Source: Telopea speciosissima (lineage: Eukaryota; Streptophyta; Magnoliopsida; Proteales; Proteaceae). From it: a stretch of DNA of 64,000 nucleotides. The notes beneath the pieces are model-generated. The model searched no databases and was not told the origin of the DNA. It saw only the letters and a program-made list of their open reading frames with translations. The stretch's first letter is position 1, and the number at the start of each line of letters is the position of its first letter. A program made the position numbers and the translations under genes. Below are positions 34,296 through 46,567 of this stretch, one piece after another. Location: the NCBI RefSeq assembly GCF_018873765.1, contig NC_057918.1, forward strand, positions 61,568,871 to 61,632,870. The letters are read 5' to 3'.

Positions 34296-34470
34296 GGATT
34301 AAAATCCTCTCCAATTTCCTGAAAGTGTAGTTTGGGACAGAGAGCTCGACGCGTGGAAGATGTTAAATCTAACAGTGCCGAACTTGATTAATTTTTTTTT
34401 TTTTTTCTTTCTTCTTGAATTCAACACCGTTGTATTTAATATCTTCCACATTCACTTTTAAGGAATTATA
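34296..34470. mobile_element. Hairpin MITE related to ATTATCCTCTCC family
   Basis: Arm AGGATTAAAATCCTCTCC...GTGGAAGATGTTAAAT...AACAGTGCCGAA pairs with TTCAACACCGTTGTATTTAA...ATCTTCCAC...TTAAGGAATTATAGG. Relatives occur at about 2.1 and 44.6 kb. No TSD resolved. Confidence 0.5.
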
Positions 34471-34549
34471 GGTGTGGTTGAACAATTAGGTCTTACAGAT
34501 AATAAACAAATTATTTCTTCTTGGACTTTTGGTAAAGAATAATGGAGCG

Positions 34550-34655
34550 TTTTTCTCTATGCCGCAGCGCAGGTTGCGTCCAAGCATATGGGGGTGGATG
34601 GAATGACCACCCTACCCCCTGCACAAAGGTAGCCTGTGCCTGCGGCATAGAGAAC
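34550..34655. mobile_element. MITE, TGTTCTCTGTGCC family, copy 3
   Basis: Left TTCTCTATGCCGCAGCGCAG pairs with right CTGCGGCATAGAGAACA; core GGAATGACCACCCTACCCCC. Non-coding. Confidence 0.65.
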
Positions 34656-35232
34656 ATCTCCCAAAAATAATATACAAATTCACCTGCAACATAAAGGCCA
34701 TTGCTCGACCATTGCCCAATCTCCACAAGGGCCGGCAGTTTTAAGTTGCAATTTTGTCTGCAATGTGAAGCCGTAGCAAATATGATGAGATGGAAAACCA
34801 AAAAAAAAAAAAATTAATATGAAACTGATATCGTTTCGTGGCAAAATTACCTATCTTGCCCTGGTGGCATGAGGCCTGGATTTCAGAAACAACGAAATCG
34901 ACCAGATTCAATGTACCTGCATTTCGTAAACATGTTTTGGAGTTATCATATTTGACAAGTCTCCAATATTTACAAGTTTCTCTATTGTCTACTCTATCCA
35001 ATACATATTTGCCACCTGTGAACTACCTACAGGCAAAAAGTACCACAAGAACCGGGCAAAAATAATTGCAAAACAAACCCAATTCTTGTACTTGTTTTTC
35101 TTTTTTCCCCTCCTTTTTTTGGTTTTTCTTGGGGTTGGTTATATGGCAAATTAACTTTGGAAAATAACACATACATATAGAAAGCAGCGCCCGGAACCCG
35201 ATGGGTATTCGGGTGGATCCACCGGTGGAATG
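34656..35232. other. 3' flank of the kinase gene
   Basis: Lies downstream of the minus-strand kinase stop and presumably includes its 3' UTR. A 75-codon plus-strand frame (34838-35065) has no recognisable domain. Confidence 0.4.
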
Positions 35233-36573
35233 TTACGAAACAACGGAGTCACCGGAAACCACCGGGATTTCCGGTCGATACACCAGGTTGTTCAGCTCCG
35301 GTAGAATCTTCGTACTCCAAAGACTTTCGCCGGACCGTACATCATCGTCATTATTCTTCACCTCCACCATTCCCAGCTTCTCCGTCAACCGGTACACCTC
35401 AATTCTGACATCCAAATTACCGTTTTGCCCCTGCAAATCAATCCGCCACTCTTTCTTCAATTTCACCGATATACCTTCTCGCTTTCCGACCTCCTCGAGT
35501 TTCTCGATTATTCTCTCCGGTGACTGATCCGATACGAATCTCTTCCTATTGACCAGTTTATCGGAGCCGTTAAATAGAGTCGACAAATCGAAACCCGATG
35601 AGAAGGAGATTAGGTCGAAGGCGTTCAAGAAATTGAAGCTCTGTTTTTCCTCTTTATCAACTTCCTTCAAAGAGAGGAAATCGTCTTCTTCGTCATGGAA
35701 TTTCAGCTCTTTAAGTCCTCCCTTTTTGAACCAGTGATCATTGAGAATCTCGTTTACCGTGATTCGAGTCTCAGGATTCGTGTCAAGGAGGCGTAAAAGT
35801 AGTCGTCGGAGCTCCGGCGAAAACCATTTCGGACACCGAAATTCTCCTCTGTAGATCTTCTTGTACATTTTCATGAGGTTTGGATCATTGAAAGGGAGAT
35901 AACCAGCATTCAAAACGTAGAGAATGATGCCGCATGACCAGATATCAATCTTATCACCATCGTAACCTTTCTTAGCGAGAATCTCCGGTGCCACATAAGC
36001 AGGGGTTCCGCAAAGCGTGTGTAACAAACCGTCGTCTCTGATCTGTTCAGTTAAGGCGCTGAGTCCGAAATCTGCAACTTTAAGATCTCCGCACTCATCG
36101 ATGAGAACGTTCTCTGGTTTCAGATCTCTATGGAAGATGCCATGAGAATGACAGTAACCAACGGCGTAGATCAATTGCTGGAAGTACCGACGGTTAAGAT
36201 CTTCGTTGAGACGACCTTTAGCAACCTTGGCGAAGAGCTCTCCGCCCTTGATGAATTCCATTACGAAATAGATCTTAGTTTTGGTGGCGAGAACCTCGTA
36301 AAGCTTCACTATGTGAGGGTGGCGCAACCGGTGCATGATTGAAATCTCCCGCTTCAGGTGAGAGACAAGACCTCCTTTAATAATTTTCTGCTTACTGATG
36401 GCTTTAATGGCGACGCTTTGTCCTGTTCTAATGTTTCTGGCATGGTAGACCTTAGCGAAGGCTCCACAGCCGAGCAACCTTCCGACCTCATATTTTCCAA
36501 ATAAAGCATTCTCCGGCAATAATTCACCAATCTCCGGCTCTGTATTGTCGGTCACCTGTTCGATTTCCGGCAT
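35233..36573 (-). CDS. CIPK11: CBL-interacting protein kinase, CIPK11-like
   Basis: Complete intronless 446-codon SnRK3 Ser/Thr kinase, activated by calcineurin-B-like calcium sensors. Arabidopsis CIPK11 regulates plasma-membrane proton pumping and iron and salt responses; that is family knowledge. Visible: glycine loop GCGAFAKV (35-42), catalytic Lys57, Glu76, HRDLKPEN (148-155), DFG (168-170), APE (195-197), and an activation loop with [19 protein letters not shown]. The NAF/FISL CBL-binding motif [20 protein letters not shown] is at 315-334 and the phosphatase-interaction region at about 343-374 (RKRF...VKLKK). All catalytic residues are intact, so it should be active. The MPEIE start and intronless structure match the CIPK11/14 intron-poor clade; CIPK14, 7 or 4 cannot be excluded without a tree. 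Confidence 0.95.
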   Translation of the reverse strand: MPEIEQVTDNTEPEIGELLPENALFGKYEVGRLLGCGAFAKVYHARNIRTGQSVAIKAISKQKIIKGGLVSHLKREISIMHRLRHPHIVKLYEVLATKTKIYFVMEFIKGGELFAKVAKGRLNEDLNRRYFQQLIYAVGYCHSHGIFHRDLKPENVLIDECGDLKVADFGLSALTEQIRDDGLLHTLCGTPAYVAPEILAKKGYDGDKIDIWSCGIILYVLNAGYLPFNDPNLMKMYKKIYRGEFRCPKWFSPELRRLLLRLLDTNPETRITVNEILNDHWFKKGGLKELKFHDEEDDFLSLKEVDKEEKQSFNFLNAFDLISFSSGFDLSTLFNGSDKLVNRKRFVSDQSPERIIEKLEEVGKREGISVKLKKEWRIDLQGQNGNLDVRIEVYRLTEKLGMVEVKNNDDDVRSGESLWSTKILPELNNLVYRPEIPVVSGDSVVS

Positions 36574-36722
36574 AGTTAACCAGACACCAATCGATTCTGT
36601 AAAAAAAACTTCGAATTTGCTTAATCCCTGTTTCCTTGTTTGTGAGAAGAGTTAGGGAAGAGAAAATGAGAGAGAGAGAGATGAAGAGCTGGAAACCTGT
36701 GCTTTCGAGGTACCTATATAGG
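36574..36722 (-). promoter_or_regulatory. Kinase 5' leader and TATA box
   Basis: On the minus strand a TATATAGG box (36715-36720) lies about 140 bp upstream of the ATG, with a CT/GA-rich leader (AGAGAGAGAGAG on the plus strand near 36668-36680). The transcription start is inferred. Confidence 0.5.
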
Positions 36723-37722
36723 ATTGGTTGAGGTGGAGCTACAAACAAATTAAAAACAGGGAAAGTGTTTCCTTTTTCTGGTTTTTGTTTCTTTCTTTAT
36801 GTAATAATTTCTTTCTTATTGTTTATGAGGAAAGGAAGCGATATTGGTAACAATCAGGGCTAAACACGTGTTGTTTCTTGCTTATATGAAAGCTTAATAT
36901 GAAATTTACTATAAGCGGGAAACAATCTTGGCTAAACATTTGTTGTTTCTTGCTTATAATCAGTTTTAAATGGAAGATTAATGCGATTTCTTATAAGAGA
37001 CCACTCGTGCGTCTCGTGTTCTCTGGGTCCTGATTCGTGAAGGATACGTATTCAAGACTGCTTTGTATTTTTTATACAGGGTATATTCCTAACATATACG
37101 TAGCTTATACACGTGTTGTTTCTTACTTTCTTGCTTATTACTTATCTTGGCTGTTGGGAGTTGGGCGTAATTAGAAAAAGCTCGTTATACCAAAACCGTC
37201 TGTTTAACTGACTTCTTTGTTTACACCTTAAAAGGCTGAATTTTCAATGGTTGAGATTAAATTGACTGAGTTGGGAAATTTGATCCTTTGGAGTTCTGAA
37301 TAAGGTTGTGTTTGGTTATACTTTGAAAAGTCACTCGAACGGGATGTTTTCTTGAAGGGCATATGGAAACTTTGGAATTATTACCTTTTAAACCTTTCTT
37401 TGAAGCAAAATAATTATGGGAGTTGCTTTTGAACGAAAATAAAGAAGATGGGGAATGAAAAGCATAAGGTCTCTCTCTCTTTTTTCAGTTTTTTTTTGGA
37501 TAATCAAGGGTATCCGTACACATTGGCCCGAATAATCCCTCCCGGCAACAGGATGGCCATCATGCCTATTGTCACATGAAACCGCTATCACAACGGTTAA
37601 CTGACTTGAAACGGATTGATGGTTGGCCCTAGGTGAGAGCAGTGGAATTCAAAATTAGCATGTCCAAGTTTATGACTCGCCCCAACTCACCACTGAGCCA
37701 GCACCCGTTGGATTCTCGGTAT

Positions 37723-38992
37723 TAGGGGTGTCAATGGGTCGGGTTGGGCCGGGCCTGCCTAAACCACGACCCCCGACCCTAGAGGCCTTAACCTAAACCC
37801 CGACCCCTGACCCAACACTGGCGGGGCCAAGAAACCCTCAACCACGACCCGACCTCGCCAGGGTCGGGTTGACCTCGATTGACCCTGTCCCGACTTTAAT
37901 CTTCTACTAAAGCATAAAAATTCTTCAATCAAATGAAATATTCTAGCAAATGAATCAAAAGACCGAAAAATAAAACGCTAATTAAACTTATAATTAAACC
38001 GATAACTATCAAATTCACACAACAGTTTCATCTAAACAAAAAAACAAACAAATCCACACAACAAAAACTCATAAAATTGCTCACCGTGAAACCGAATGAA
38101 GAATAAGGAGAAGATGAAGATGGAGACGATTGGGATTAGTGGCGGCCACCTCAAACACTCCACTTGTTGGGTACTCATGGGCTCCAAATGCATACTCCAT
38201 ACCATGTATGCAAGTCTGCAAACCAGATCGAAATCAACACTCCATTCATGTTCACTAAGAAAGTCATTCCCATCCAATTCCTTACCCCAAACCAGATAAC
38301 CTCTTCAATTTTCACTGAAAATCACCCCATCCATTTGACTTTAAAAATAAAAATAAAAACCACCTTTGTCGATTCCAACGAAAATGCCCACCACCCCTTT
38401 TTTCCTCTCGAAACTTTGATTAACCCCTTCTAGGGTTCGAGCCATGCAAAGGAACACAAATAAAAAGAGAAATAGCAAAGAGAAGAGAGCGAGAGAGAAC
38501 CAAGAGAGATATGGAAGAAGAAGAACAATCGCACATACCTGGTTGGTCCAAACTCGCCTTGCAATTCTGCTCATCAGCCTTCTCCAAACTCCAAAATCCA
38601 AACAAAAACGATTGAGGCTAATCCAAAGTCTTCAAGAGTGACATTGCAGTCCGCAGGAAAGAGATGGGGTTTCTTCGAAAGGAAAGAGGAGAGATGGGGA
38701 TGAATTAAAAGAATTGCTTTTAGGGTTTTCAGTTTTGACGCTTTTGAGTGTTTTTATTATATATAATATAATTAAATATTGTATATATAAAAGTATATAT
38801 CTATATATATATTATATATATGCTTATAAAACAATACGGTGGGTAGGGCGGGCGGCTCAACCGAGGCTAAACCCGATCCGACCCGACTCAGGTCAAGTTA
38901 TTTCTAAACCCTAACTCCCTTCGGCTGAAAAATCAGGTCGGGTTAGGGACGGGCTTAGGGCGGTTCGGGCCGAGCGGGTTTTGACACCCCTA
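37723..38992 (-). mobile_element. hAT-type element with captured gene fragment
   Basis: 1270-bp element with terminal inverted repeat TAGGGGTGTCAA / TTGACACCCCTA and a perfect 8-bp TSD CTCGGTAT (37715-37722 and 38993-39000), the hAT signature. Subterminal zones are rich in CGGGTCGGG-type repeats. No transposase is present. The interior reads on the minus strand like the 5' part of a host gene: a leader, a donor-like CAG/GTATGT near 38539, and an acceptor TTTGCAG before a DeSI-like exon (38141-38215). Absent from block B, so it inserted after the duplication or was lost there. Confidence 0.85.
38141..38215 (-). pseudogene. Captured exon fragment of a DeSI-like (PPPDE) peptidase
   Basis: Following an acceptor TTTGCAG (ending 38216), the minus strand encodes HGMEYAFGAHEYPTSGVFEV. 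This matches the conserved block of plant DeSI/PPPDE thiol-peptidase proteins (VHG-EYAFGAHEYPT-G-FE). The residues after FEV do not follow the family, so capture ends or decay begins there. The catalytic cysteine region is absent. Not a functional enzyme. Confidence 0.7.
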
Positions 38993-39281
38993 CTCGGTAT
39001 GTGTCTGAGGGTATAATTTAATATTTCTTATTGTGGTTTTTTTTTTTTGTTTTTTTTGGGGGGGGGGGGGGGTGTGTTTATTGTGGTGGCTGGGAGAAAG
39101 GCCAGTGAGTGGGGGTTTATTTTAGTATTTTTTGTTGTGCTGGGGGCGGCCCGGCGGGGGGCTTTATTTTAGTACTTTTTTGGTGTGTTCGTGGACTATT
39201 TTTGTGGTGGTTCGGAAAAAGGCCACACAGTACGGAAATTGAGACGTGAGACTTGTAGCAGAAATTGTGCTGCGACAACGC

Positions 39282-39517
39282 CATGGTTCTAACGATTGGT
39301 ATTGTATCGATACGTATCGGTTTTGCTAGTCACTGATGTCAATATTGTATCGATATTATATAGGTAGCACAGTACAGATAAGGGGTAAAATAGTTAGAAA
39401 ACTTATTTTTTAAGTAAATTTAAAGGTAATTTTCTCTAATACAACCAATCCATTCTAATACTGTATAAGTTTTGCGTGTTATCGATACCCGTTTCAATAC
39501 CGTACACTAAAACCATA
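39282..39517 (+). mobile_element. hAT-like MITE, CATGG family, copy C
   Basis: CATGGTTCTAACGATTGG to CACTAAAACCATA, same orientation and interior as copy B. Flanks GACAACGC / GACAAGGT are a decayed 8-bp TSD. Not present in block B. Confidence 0.7.
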
Positions 39518-41394
39518 GACAAGGTTGGCAGCCAACGAAATGAAATAATTCACTTTCCCTTTGAGTTAATAAATACCCTCCTAGATTTTTGTATTTTGTA
39601 AAATACCTACCCTTTAAGATACCATTTCCTTGACTACCAACCTTGAAGCAGGAACACTACTAGCGGCAAAAATTTTACCCTTGAGACTTGGGTGCCCTTA
39701 TGGTAGTTCTTTCATTTCATGGATGGATGCGTAGTATGTACCAACTCACCAATAAAACACGTGGTGATTTGTATTATTGTTGTACGATTATTCAAGGTAT
39801 CTTATTTAAAAATGTTTGAGGAATATTCAGATCTAAAGAGGAACGGTTAATGGACTTGTGATGTGTGCACTCTACGGAGAGAAGATAAGATAAGAAAGAA
39901 GTGAGAGAAAATAGATAAAATATGAAAAATTGAAAGGGTTATTTTACGGACGAAGCTTAGTGTCTCTTTCTCTGGCTTAATTGAGGAAGTCCACCTTCTA
40001 CTTATTAGAGCATTTGTTTATCATTTCAGTCCCATTTCATTTATCTACAAGCAGTCTCCAATCCATGCACGTAACAAGTTGGTGGCAGAGGCTACCCCAA
40101 CTACCTTTCTCTTTCTATGAGTTCATACATAGGATTTTCATCCGGTATCTCATTTTTATTCTTTCTTATTTCTCCATGAACAGAATTGTCACTGCAAGTG
40201 TCGCCCAATGGAACTACTACAAGCAACGGTCATTATTCTCAAACAATCTTAATTTTCACAACTGTGATTTTTTATGAGATTCCAAGAGACTCCTTCCATC
40301 GTTATCGATATACTTCCCGAGATGACAAAATTTGTTGTCTATAGTAATGCATTCGTTTCGTGTTCATTATACTAATGTTAGTCGTTTAAAAAGGCTAGTT
40401 TTAGGCTTTAAACTGGGCGGACGGGGGTGCCTAACACCTTCCCTAAAACATACCCTGACACATATCCTAACGATAGTTTGACTAGTCTCCATTGAAGTCA
40501 TGTATGGAGTTATTCAAGGATCCAAGGCCTATCCTAGGTAGTGATTTCAAAAAATCTGTCTTATTTTATTTTCTCCCAAGGGTTTAAGATGGATCAAAGA
40601 ACAACGAATTGAATCCATTCAATTTGACAAAATTCCCACAATGATTAGGTTTTATGTTGATGGAAATTCATAGTTGTATAATGTTTTGATGTCTTCTTTC
40701 ATGGCTCTATCATCATTCATATTTTTATGGATTTTATTTTTGTTTTACTTGCATTATTTTATGCATGCATAACATGTTTTATGATTTTTCTGTGCTAATC
40801 ATGTTACGATAGTTATGACATCCTCTTTTTTTTTTTTCCTAATTTTGTTTTGCATGTAGGGGTATTTAAGTCATTTTTTGATTAATTATTTATTTTTAAT
40901 TAATGTTATCTTCTATTTCTAAGTTTTTATGTCATTATGATATGATTTGAGTTTATAGATACATTTTCTTTTCATTGATTGATGATATTTTATGTGGCGT
41001 TTTTTTAAATTAATGCATCTGAAAGTAATGTTTTACTATATTGTTTATGTAACAAAAAGTAGTTGAACAACATGTTAATTGGGGAAAATATCTCTACTTG
41101 GTGGTGTTTCCTACGCCCTCTCACATGGCACTGTGAGATGAAACCTCTGCCCCCTGACCCCTGGGTAGATACCTAGGCGTGCTCACCCATTAGTTCAGAC
41201 TCCAGACGCTTGTGTAGAGACCATGCTAAGAGATCTCTTGCCCATATTTTTTTAAAACTAGTTTTATATATATTAAGCTGTGTTGTAGCACAACTGAATA
41301 GAGATGTCTCCTATCTCCTCTTGTACTTCCTTTTATATATTATCTCGTTTAGTAAAGTATATCATGGTGCATGAACATAGCTTGATATATTAAA
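39518..41394. other. Gene-free part of block A
   Basis: No coding exon. About 40390-40560 (GGGCGGACGGGGGTGCCTAA...) and 41400-41510 (GGGTGGACGGAGGTTCTTAA...) resemble each other and retroelement leader sequence. A G tract lies at about 39059-39073, just before this interval. Confidence 0.4.
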
Positions 41395-42547
41395 TAGATG
41401 GAAGTTCAATTTAACCGGGTGGACGGAGGTTCTTAACGCCTTTACTTGGTCCGCAACCTAATACGAACTTGATCTTTGGTCAAATCAGTTTGGATTGGAG
41501 TCAGTTTTTAATTGTGCTTCCTAAACCCTAATCTAGGTGGCCAATATGTGTCATTGAAACCAGGGCATTTTCGGTCTATTTTAGAGGTGATTAAAAATCT
41601 ATTTCCTCCTGCTATACACCTTATTGGAGAATTTTCATCTCATTTAAAACTACTCATCACCTAGGAAAGTTTTTAGTTTGTAATTATATTTTCAGATGAT
41701 TGGTCATGTTCGTCTCCTATGCTCAATTCAATAGTCTTGATGATCAATGATACTCCTCATCATTTTATCTAGAAAGATAGGGGAGGGGATAAGGGATGTC
41801 CTACGTTTTCATCGACAAGGTACTCACATGTTAGGGAGGAGAGAGCTTATGAACAAGAGGAAAGAAAATATGTACAACTTTTTAATTTTTCTTAAAAATG
41901 ATTAATCTCCATTTAATCATGCATGGTGACAATGAGTAATCACCATCCTACGTGACATGAAAAAATAAAAATATTTTTCTATATAAGACAAAATGCCATT
42001 ACTAAGCTGAAATTTTGATTACATAAAATACACTTATTATACGAAAGTTCTGAGCTGCGTTATGGTGCCTAGTTCAGAGTAAACAACCATGATTACATCA
42101 TACAGAATCCTAAAAGAAGAGAGATTGGGTTTCCCATCCGGCTGCATAACATATGCCTCTTTGTGTCTATGTACATCTTTCCTCCTACAATATAAGACAA
42201 ATATATCATTTCATAGGAGGGACGAGAGATGATGGACACAAAGAAGCATTTTTTGAATCATGATCAGTGAATTATATGCTAGCACCATCTCAGTCTATCT
42301 CTTTTCTCCTTAAATGAAATGTCCTTGCTACCCTCTTATGTACCCTTTTTTTTCGCTTGCTTAGACAACCCTCTACAAAAACAAAGCTTTTTTGTTTTTA
42401 GTAACGTGTAAGTCACAAAAATGTACGTAAAGGCTCGAGATGCTATGCTATTGCTAAGGGTACAAGTAAGGTGAAAAGCGAGAGGGAGGAAAGTGATATT
42501 TTTGGCACATAGAGCACTACGTAAAGCCAATAGGTCATGGTGTGGAC

Positions 42548-42550
<3 letters not shown>

Positions 42551-42580
<30 letters not shown>
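42551..42580. repeat. (TA)n microsatellite
   Basis: About 15 TA units, in block A only. Confidence 0.9.
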
Positions 42581-42583
<3 letters not shown>

Positions 42584-42845
42584 TACTTGTTAGGAATGGA
42601 TGATACAAATTTAAGAAGATTGCAGACGATGTTGGTTCCTAGAAACTCATCATCTATAGCCTATTGGAGTCTTGGTACGTCCACATTATATGTGGGCCCT
42701 TCATGGATGCTTCCTAGTTACTTCCCATCTTGTCCTTCCTTTGTCCTTTTAACCCTAATAAAGCTTTCTCGAATCTGGATCGACGTATGATGATGTTTCT
42801 TGGAAACTCATCTATGGCCTATTTGGTCCACACCATTGCCCCCTC

Positions 42846-42848
<3 letters not shown>

Positions 42849-42883
<35 letters not shown>
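42849..42883. repeat. (CT)n microsatellite
   Basis: About 17 CT units. The homologous position in block B (about 48960-48970) has only five. Confidence 0.9.
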
Positions 42884-42885
<2 letters not shown>

Positions 42886-43073
42886 GTGTGGTGGGTGGCG
42901 GAAACCGTGGAATGGACGTGTGAGGATATTGTGAAAGTGAAAGTGTCGTACCAAAAACCATAAAAATTTGAAAATGGAAAAGGAAGATCAAAATGTTGTA
43001 CTTGTAATAATATTCTCTTAACTTTATGAAGATCTATCATTGATAAGATGTGTATGAAGGATGAAGGTGGAGG

Positions 43074-43332
43074 CAAGGGTGTCAATTCGATACCGAAACC
43101 GATTACCGAATCGGTACCGTATCGAATATAATTTGGTACGATACCGATACCGATATCGATATGAAAAAATGGTACCGTACTTGATATGGAGACTGATACC
43201 AGTAGTACATATCGATATCATATCGAATTATTGAATACGGATATCGTACTATATTAAAAAATGATACCGTAATATAGTATGGTATCGATATGGGATGTTT
43301 GGCAATGGTACCGTACCAAATTGACACCCTTA
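43074..43332. mobile_element. hAT-like MITE (AAGGGTGTCAA ends)
   Basis: Ends CAAGGGTGTCAATTCG and CAAATTGACACCCTTA. Flanks GGTGGAGG and CGTAGAGG agree at 6 of 8 bases. The interior is composed of GATACCGATATCG-like motifs. Non-coding; minus-strand open frames here are artefacts of the short motif. Confidence 0.6.
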
Positions 43333-43782
43333 CGTAGAGGGGAGGATCCCATGTGAATGTGATATTAAATATAAGAGAAAAGTTTTATCTGGGGGAGTGT
43401 ATCCCCAAGTTTAGACATAGGTTGGTGAAATGAATGCCCCATTCCCCGTAAAAAACAAAAAACTCGCTCTCATGATGCCAACGCATGTGCTCTCATCGAC
43501 GCTGCTTACACGTGTGCAAGCATCATACTCTCCAACAAAAAATGATGACCCTTAAATATATGTCACCAAATGGTAGGGTAAGTGTTCATCAAAAAAAAAA
43601 AAATTGGTAGGGTAAGTGGAGAGTGCATTCTAACGTTGATACATGCCAATATGAACAAGTAAAATATTAATTGAATTTAAATTTTAAATTTTAATTTTAA
43701 GGTATTATCTACTCAAATTATTTTGTGAATATCTAACAATAGTACTCAAATTATTTTGTGAATATCTAACATTAATAGTAAA
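43333..43782. other. Gene-free stretch
   Basis: No gene. A 27-bp phrase starting ACTCAAATTATTTTGTGAAT occurs twice in tandem (about 43713 and 43744). Confidence 0.5.
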
Positions 43783-43952
43783 GGAAAGAGAACACTACCA
43801 AGTCGTGCAACGCACGCCGTGATATAGGGGTGCACATAATGATTGCCACTCCCCCTCTGGACAGATTGAAATGATCAGGACTGTGGCGATCATTTCACGC
43901 ATCCCTATATCTGGGCGGCATATGTTGCACGACCGAGTGGCGTTCTTTCTCC
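43783..43952. mobile_element. MITE related to the 23.5-kb element
   Basis: Inverted ends GGAAAGAGAACACTACCAAG / GAGTGGCGTTCTTTCTCC and inner GTCGTGCAAC / GTTGCACGAC. The terminal GGAGAAAGAACGCCA matches the element at 23453-23648. TSD not clear. Confidence 0.55.
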
Positions 43953-44302
43953 GCAATATTAAGATAATATCAACTTGATCGATAGGAGGTGAGAGTGTAA
44001 TGGTAATCCAAAAGTTCAAAACCATCACCATTAGAGTAGAGATTCTCTCCCCTCCTCTCCTCTAGTGAGGGAAAGCTTTCACCGTTATTATTTTTTCGAG
44101 GGCGTTGTGTGCCAGATATTTTTTTTGGTAACAGCTACATGTATGTGAGACTTTACATATAGGAGCCGTTAAAGCGGACAAACAAATAAAAAAAACTGAT
44201 TTCTAATTTATTTTTTCTTTATTTTTTAATTTTTTATTGTTTGTGACGCAATATCGGATAAAATCGTTCCTATAAACATGTCTTATATATATTTTGGCCA
44301 AA

Positions 44303-44388
44303 TGTTCTCTGTGACCGGATGACCACCCTGCCCCCTAAATGATAGGCCCATGTGTCTGGGCACATGCGGTGCTACGGCACAAAGAACA
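44303..44388. mobile_element. MITE, TGTTCTCTGTGCC family, copy 4 (deleted)
   Basis: TGTTCTCTGTGACC start and GGCACAAAGAACA end. It retains GGATGACCACCCTGCCCCC but has lost the left CTGCGCCCAG block, so it is an internal-deletion derivative. Confidence 0.55.
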
Positions 44389-45275
44389 TCAACCCATATT
44401 TTTTTTTTGGTAAAAATTGTTTGAAACGAATTTTTTAAGTGCGATACATTATTCAATCTTGGCTATACACATGCTGTTTCTTGCTAATTAATGCCACTTT
44501 TGTAAGTTACCGTTCGTGCATCTCATGTTTTGACCTCTGATTTCTCTTCATTCTTTAATCTTGAGTGGTGCTTCAGGTCTAGAGCTTGACACATGGCAAA
44601 TGCGACATACAACGTTGCTAAACTGGATCAGTCAAGCTTGCACCATTGAATGAAGCAGTGTCGAACTCCAAACCCAAAATTGCGAGAATTGGAAAGGATT
44701 TTAATTCTATCTTTGTTTACCATATAGGTTGATCTTATCAATGGTTGAGATTAAATTGATTGAATGGGAAAATTTAATATTTGGAGTTCTAAAGTTGTTT
44801 TTTTTTTTTTTTTTGGATGAAAAATACTCAGGAAGTTTTCTTGAAGGGCATATGGAAACTTTGGAATTATTACCTTTTAAACCTTTCTTTGAAGCAAATT
44901 AATCATGAGGTTGCTTCTGAAAGAAAATAAAGAAGACGGGAAATGCAAAGCAACGCACTCCATAAATCCAACGGTTACAGCTCGTCTTGAGAGAATTTTC
45001 CCTTCTAAGCATCAAAAAGGAGAACGACCCCACAAAAATAAGGTTTCTGACGGCCCCACATTATGGGAATTGAGACTTGAAACTTGGGAGCCTTGATCGA
45101 TGGTAGTTCTTTCATTTTATTGATGCAGTTTAGACCAAGTTAACAGTAGAACTAAATCAATGAATAACCAGGAATCAAATATCGAATTCGGATTCGAATC
45201 TATCCACTAAACCAACAGATTTAATTGAAGCTGAACTGAATACCCGCTTTAAAAGTTAACTTAAAACCCTAATAG

Positions 45276-45629
45276 TAGGGCTGTAAACGGATCGGATTCG
45301 GCTCGGTTAGTGCTATATCCGCATCCGATTAGCTATCGGACGGATTCAGATAGTGCTAAACGAATACGGATCGGATATTTTATCCGTTTACATGTAAATA
45401 TAACTTTTCGGATAGCTATAGCCTATCCGTATCCGCATCCGTTTAGTTTTCGGACGGATTCGGATAGTGCTAAACGGATACGGATCGGATATTTTATCCA
45501 TTTACATGTAAATATAGTTTTTCGGATAGCTATAGTCTATCCGTATCCGCATCCATTTAGCTTTCGGACGGATTCGGATAGTGCTAAACGGATACGGAAA
45601 CGAATTTCGGCTATTCATTTACACCCCTA
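45276..45629. mobile_element. hAT-type element with internal 114-bp tandem repeats
   Basis: 354-bp element, TIR TAGGGCTGTAAA / TTTACACCCCTA, with perfect 8-bp TSD CCTAATAG (45268-45275 and 45630-45637). The interior is three tandem units of 114 bp, each starting TATCCGCATCC (45316, 45430, 45544; the third is partial). The 111-codon open frame through it is a product of this repeat. Non-autonomous. Confidence 0.85.
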
Positions 45630-46567
45630 CCTAATAGTTTATTAGGTTTAGATTTTTAATGGTTTAAGACTCTAAGTTGACGGTTAACCCTTTGTTCCTT
45701 AAAGCCTTAGACTCACTTACTCCTTAGTCCTTACATCTTACTAAATACGGATTTCTTCACGATCACGACTTCTATAACTCTTCAATTCTTCACCTCTTTC
45801 TCTTTACCGTTTCATCTTCTCTGTCTTTCTCTTTCTCTTTATCTCTTCATCTTCTCCGTCTCCTGAATATCAAAATCGAACAAGAACCCAATGGCATAAC
45901 GAATTTAAACTGGATATAGTAACCGGATGTAGTAACCAAATAAGAACAGAATTATAACCAGATTCGAATCGAACTGATCAGGATCAATTAGAGTATTCAA
46001 TTCTAGAACCGATACAGGACTTGTCCGGATCTGGATCCCACTGCCACTGCTTGGAACCGAACCGGATCCGAACCGAATACCTGGTTCCATACCCAACTGA
46101 CACCCTTAAATAGAACACCTTGTGATTTGTACTATTGTTGTACGATTATTCAAGGTATCTTATTTGAAAATGTGCGAAGAATACTCAGATCTAGGTTGTG
46201 TTTGGTATGCATTCTAGATCGATTTGGCATTTTCGCATAATAAAAACAACTATTTTTATCATCCGAGAATGCGAAATCAGCTTAAAATGCATTCCATGAA
46301 TGCATACCAAATGCTGCCCCAATTTCCCATTGTTTTAATATATTTTTTGGGTTAAGAGAAAGCTATGTAGTCAGTGTAGTCCTCGGCCACCAACGTGGTA
46401 GCTAATGCAAATGCACACAAATGCATTGGTTTGGATGCGAATTTTTTTTTTCATTGGGGGTTGAACGGTCTTTTTACACACAAAGGCATTGGTTTGTGTC
46501 TAAGCGTAAGAACCACACTAACCATGCGATCGATTAGAGTTCCTTTTCCCTTTTTTTTAAGGACTGA

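Larger units (their letters stand above)
36900..43070. repeat. Diverged segmental duplication, block A
   Basis: Region upstream of the kinase whose pieces recur in the same order in 44440-49140. Pairs: 36919-37030 with 44449-44535; 37237-37470 with 44734-44950; 39680-39845 with 45068-45122 plus 46108-46195; 41395-41720 with 47375-47810; 41760-42060 with 47865-48300; 42255-42545 with 48380-48840; 42610-43050 with 48845-49115. Otherwise gene-free. It carries its own insertions (37723-38992, 39282-39517). Confidence 0.75.

Noticed and set aside
35233-36748. Plus-strand frames opposite the kinase (for example 35201-35527, 35549-35737)
   Set aside because: Shadows of the kinase coding sequence.
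43024-43327. Arg/Tyr-rich minus-strand frames
   Set aside because: They derive from the GATACCGATATCG motif repeats of a MITE.
45310-45645. 111-codon open frame
   Set aside because: It runs through the 114-bp tandem repeat of a non-coding hAT element; 114 is divisible by 3, so an open unit stays open. No domain.
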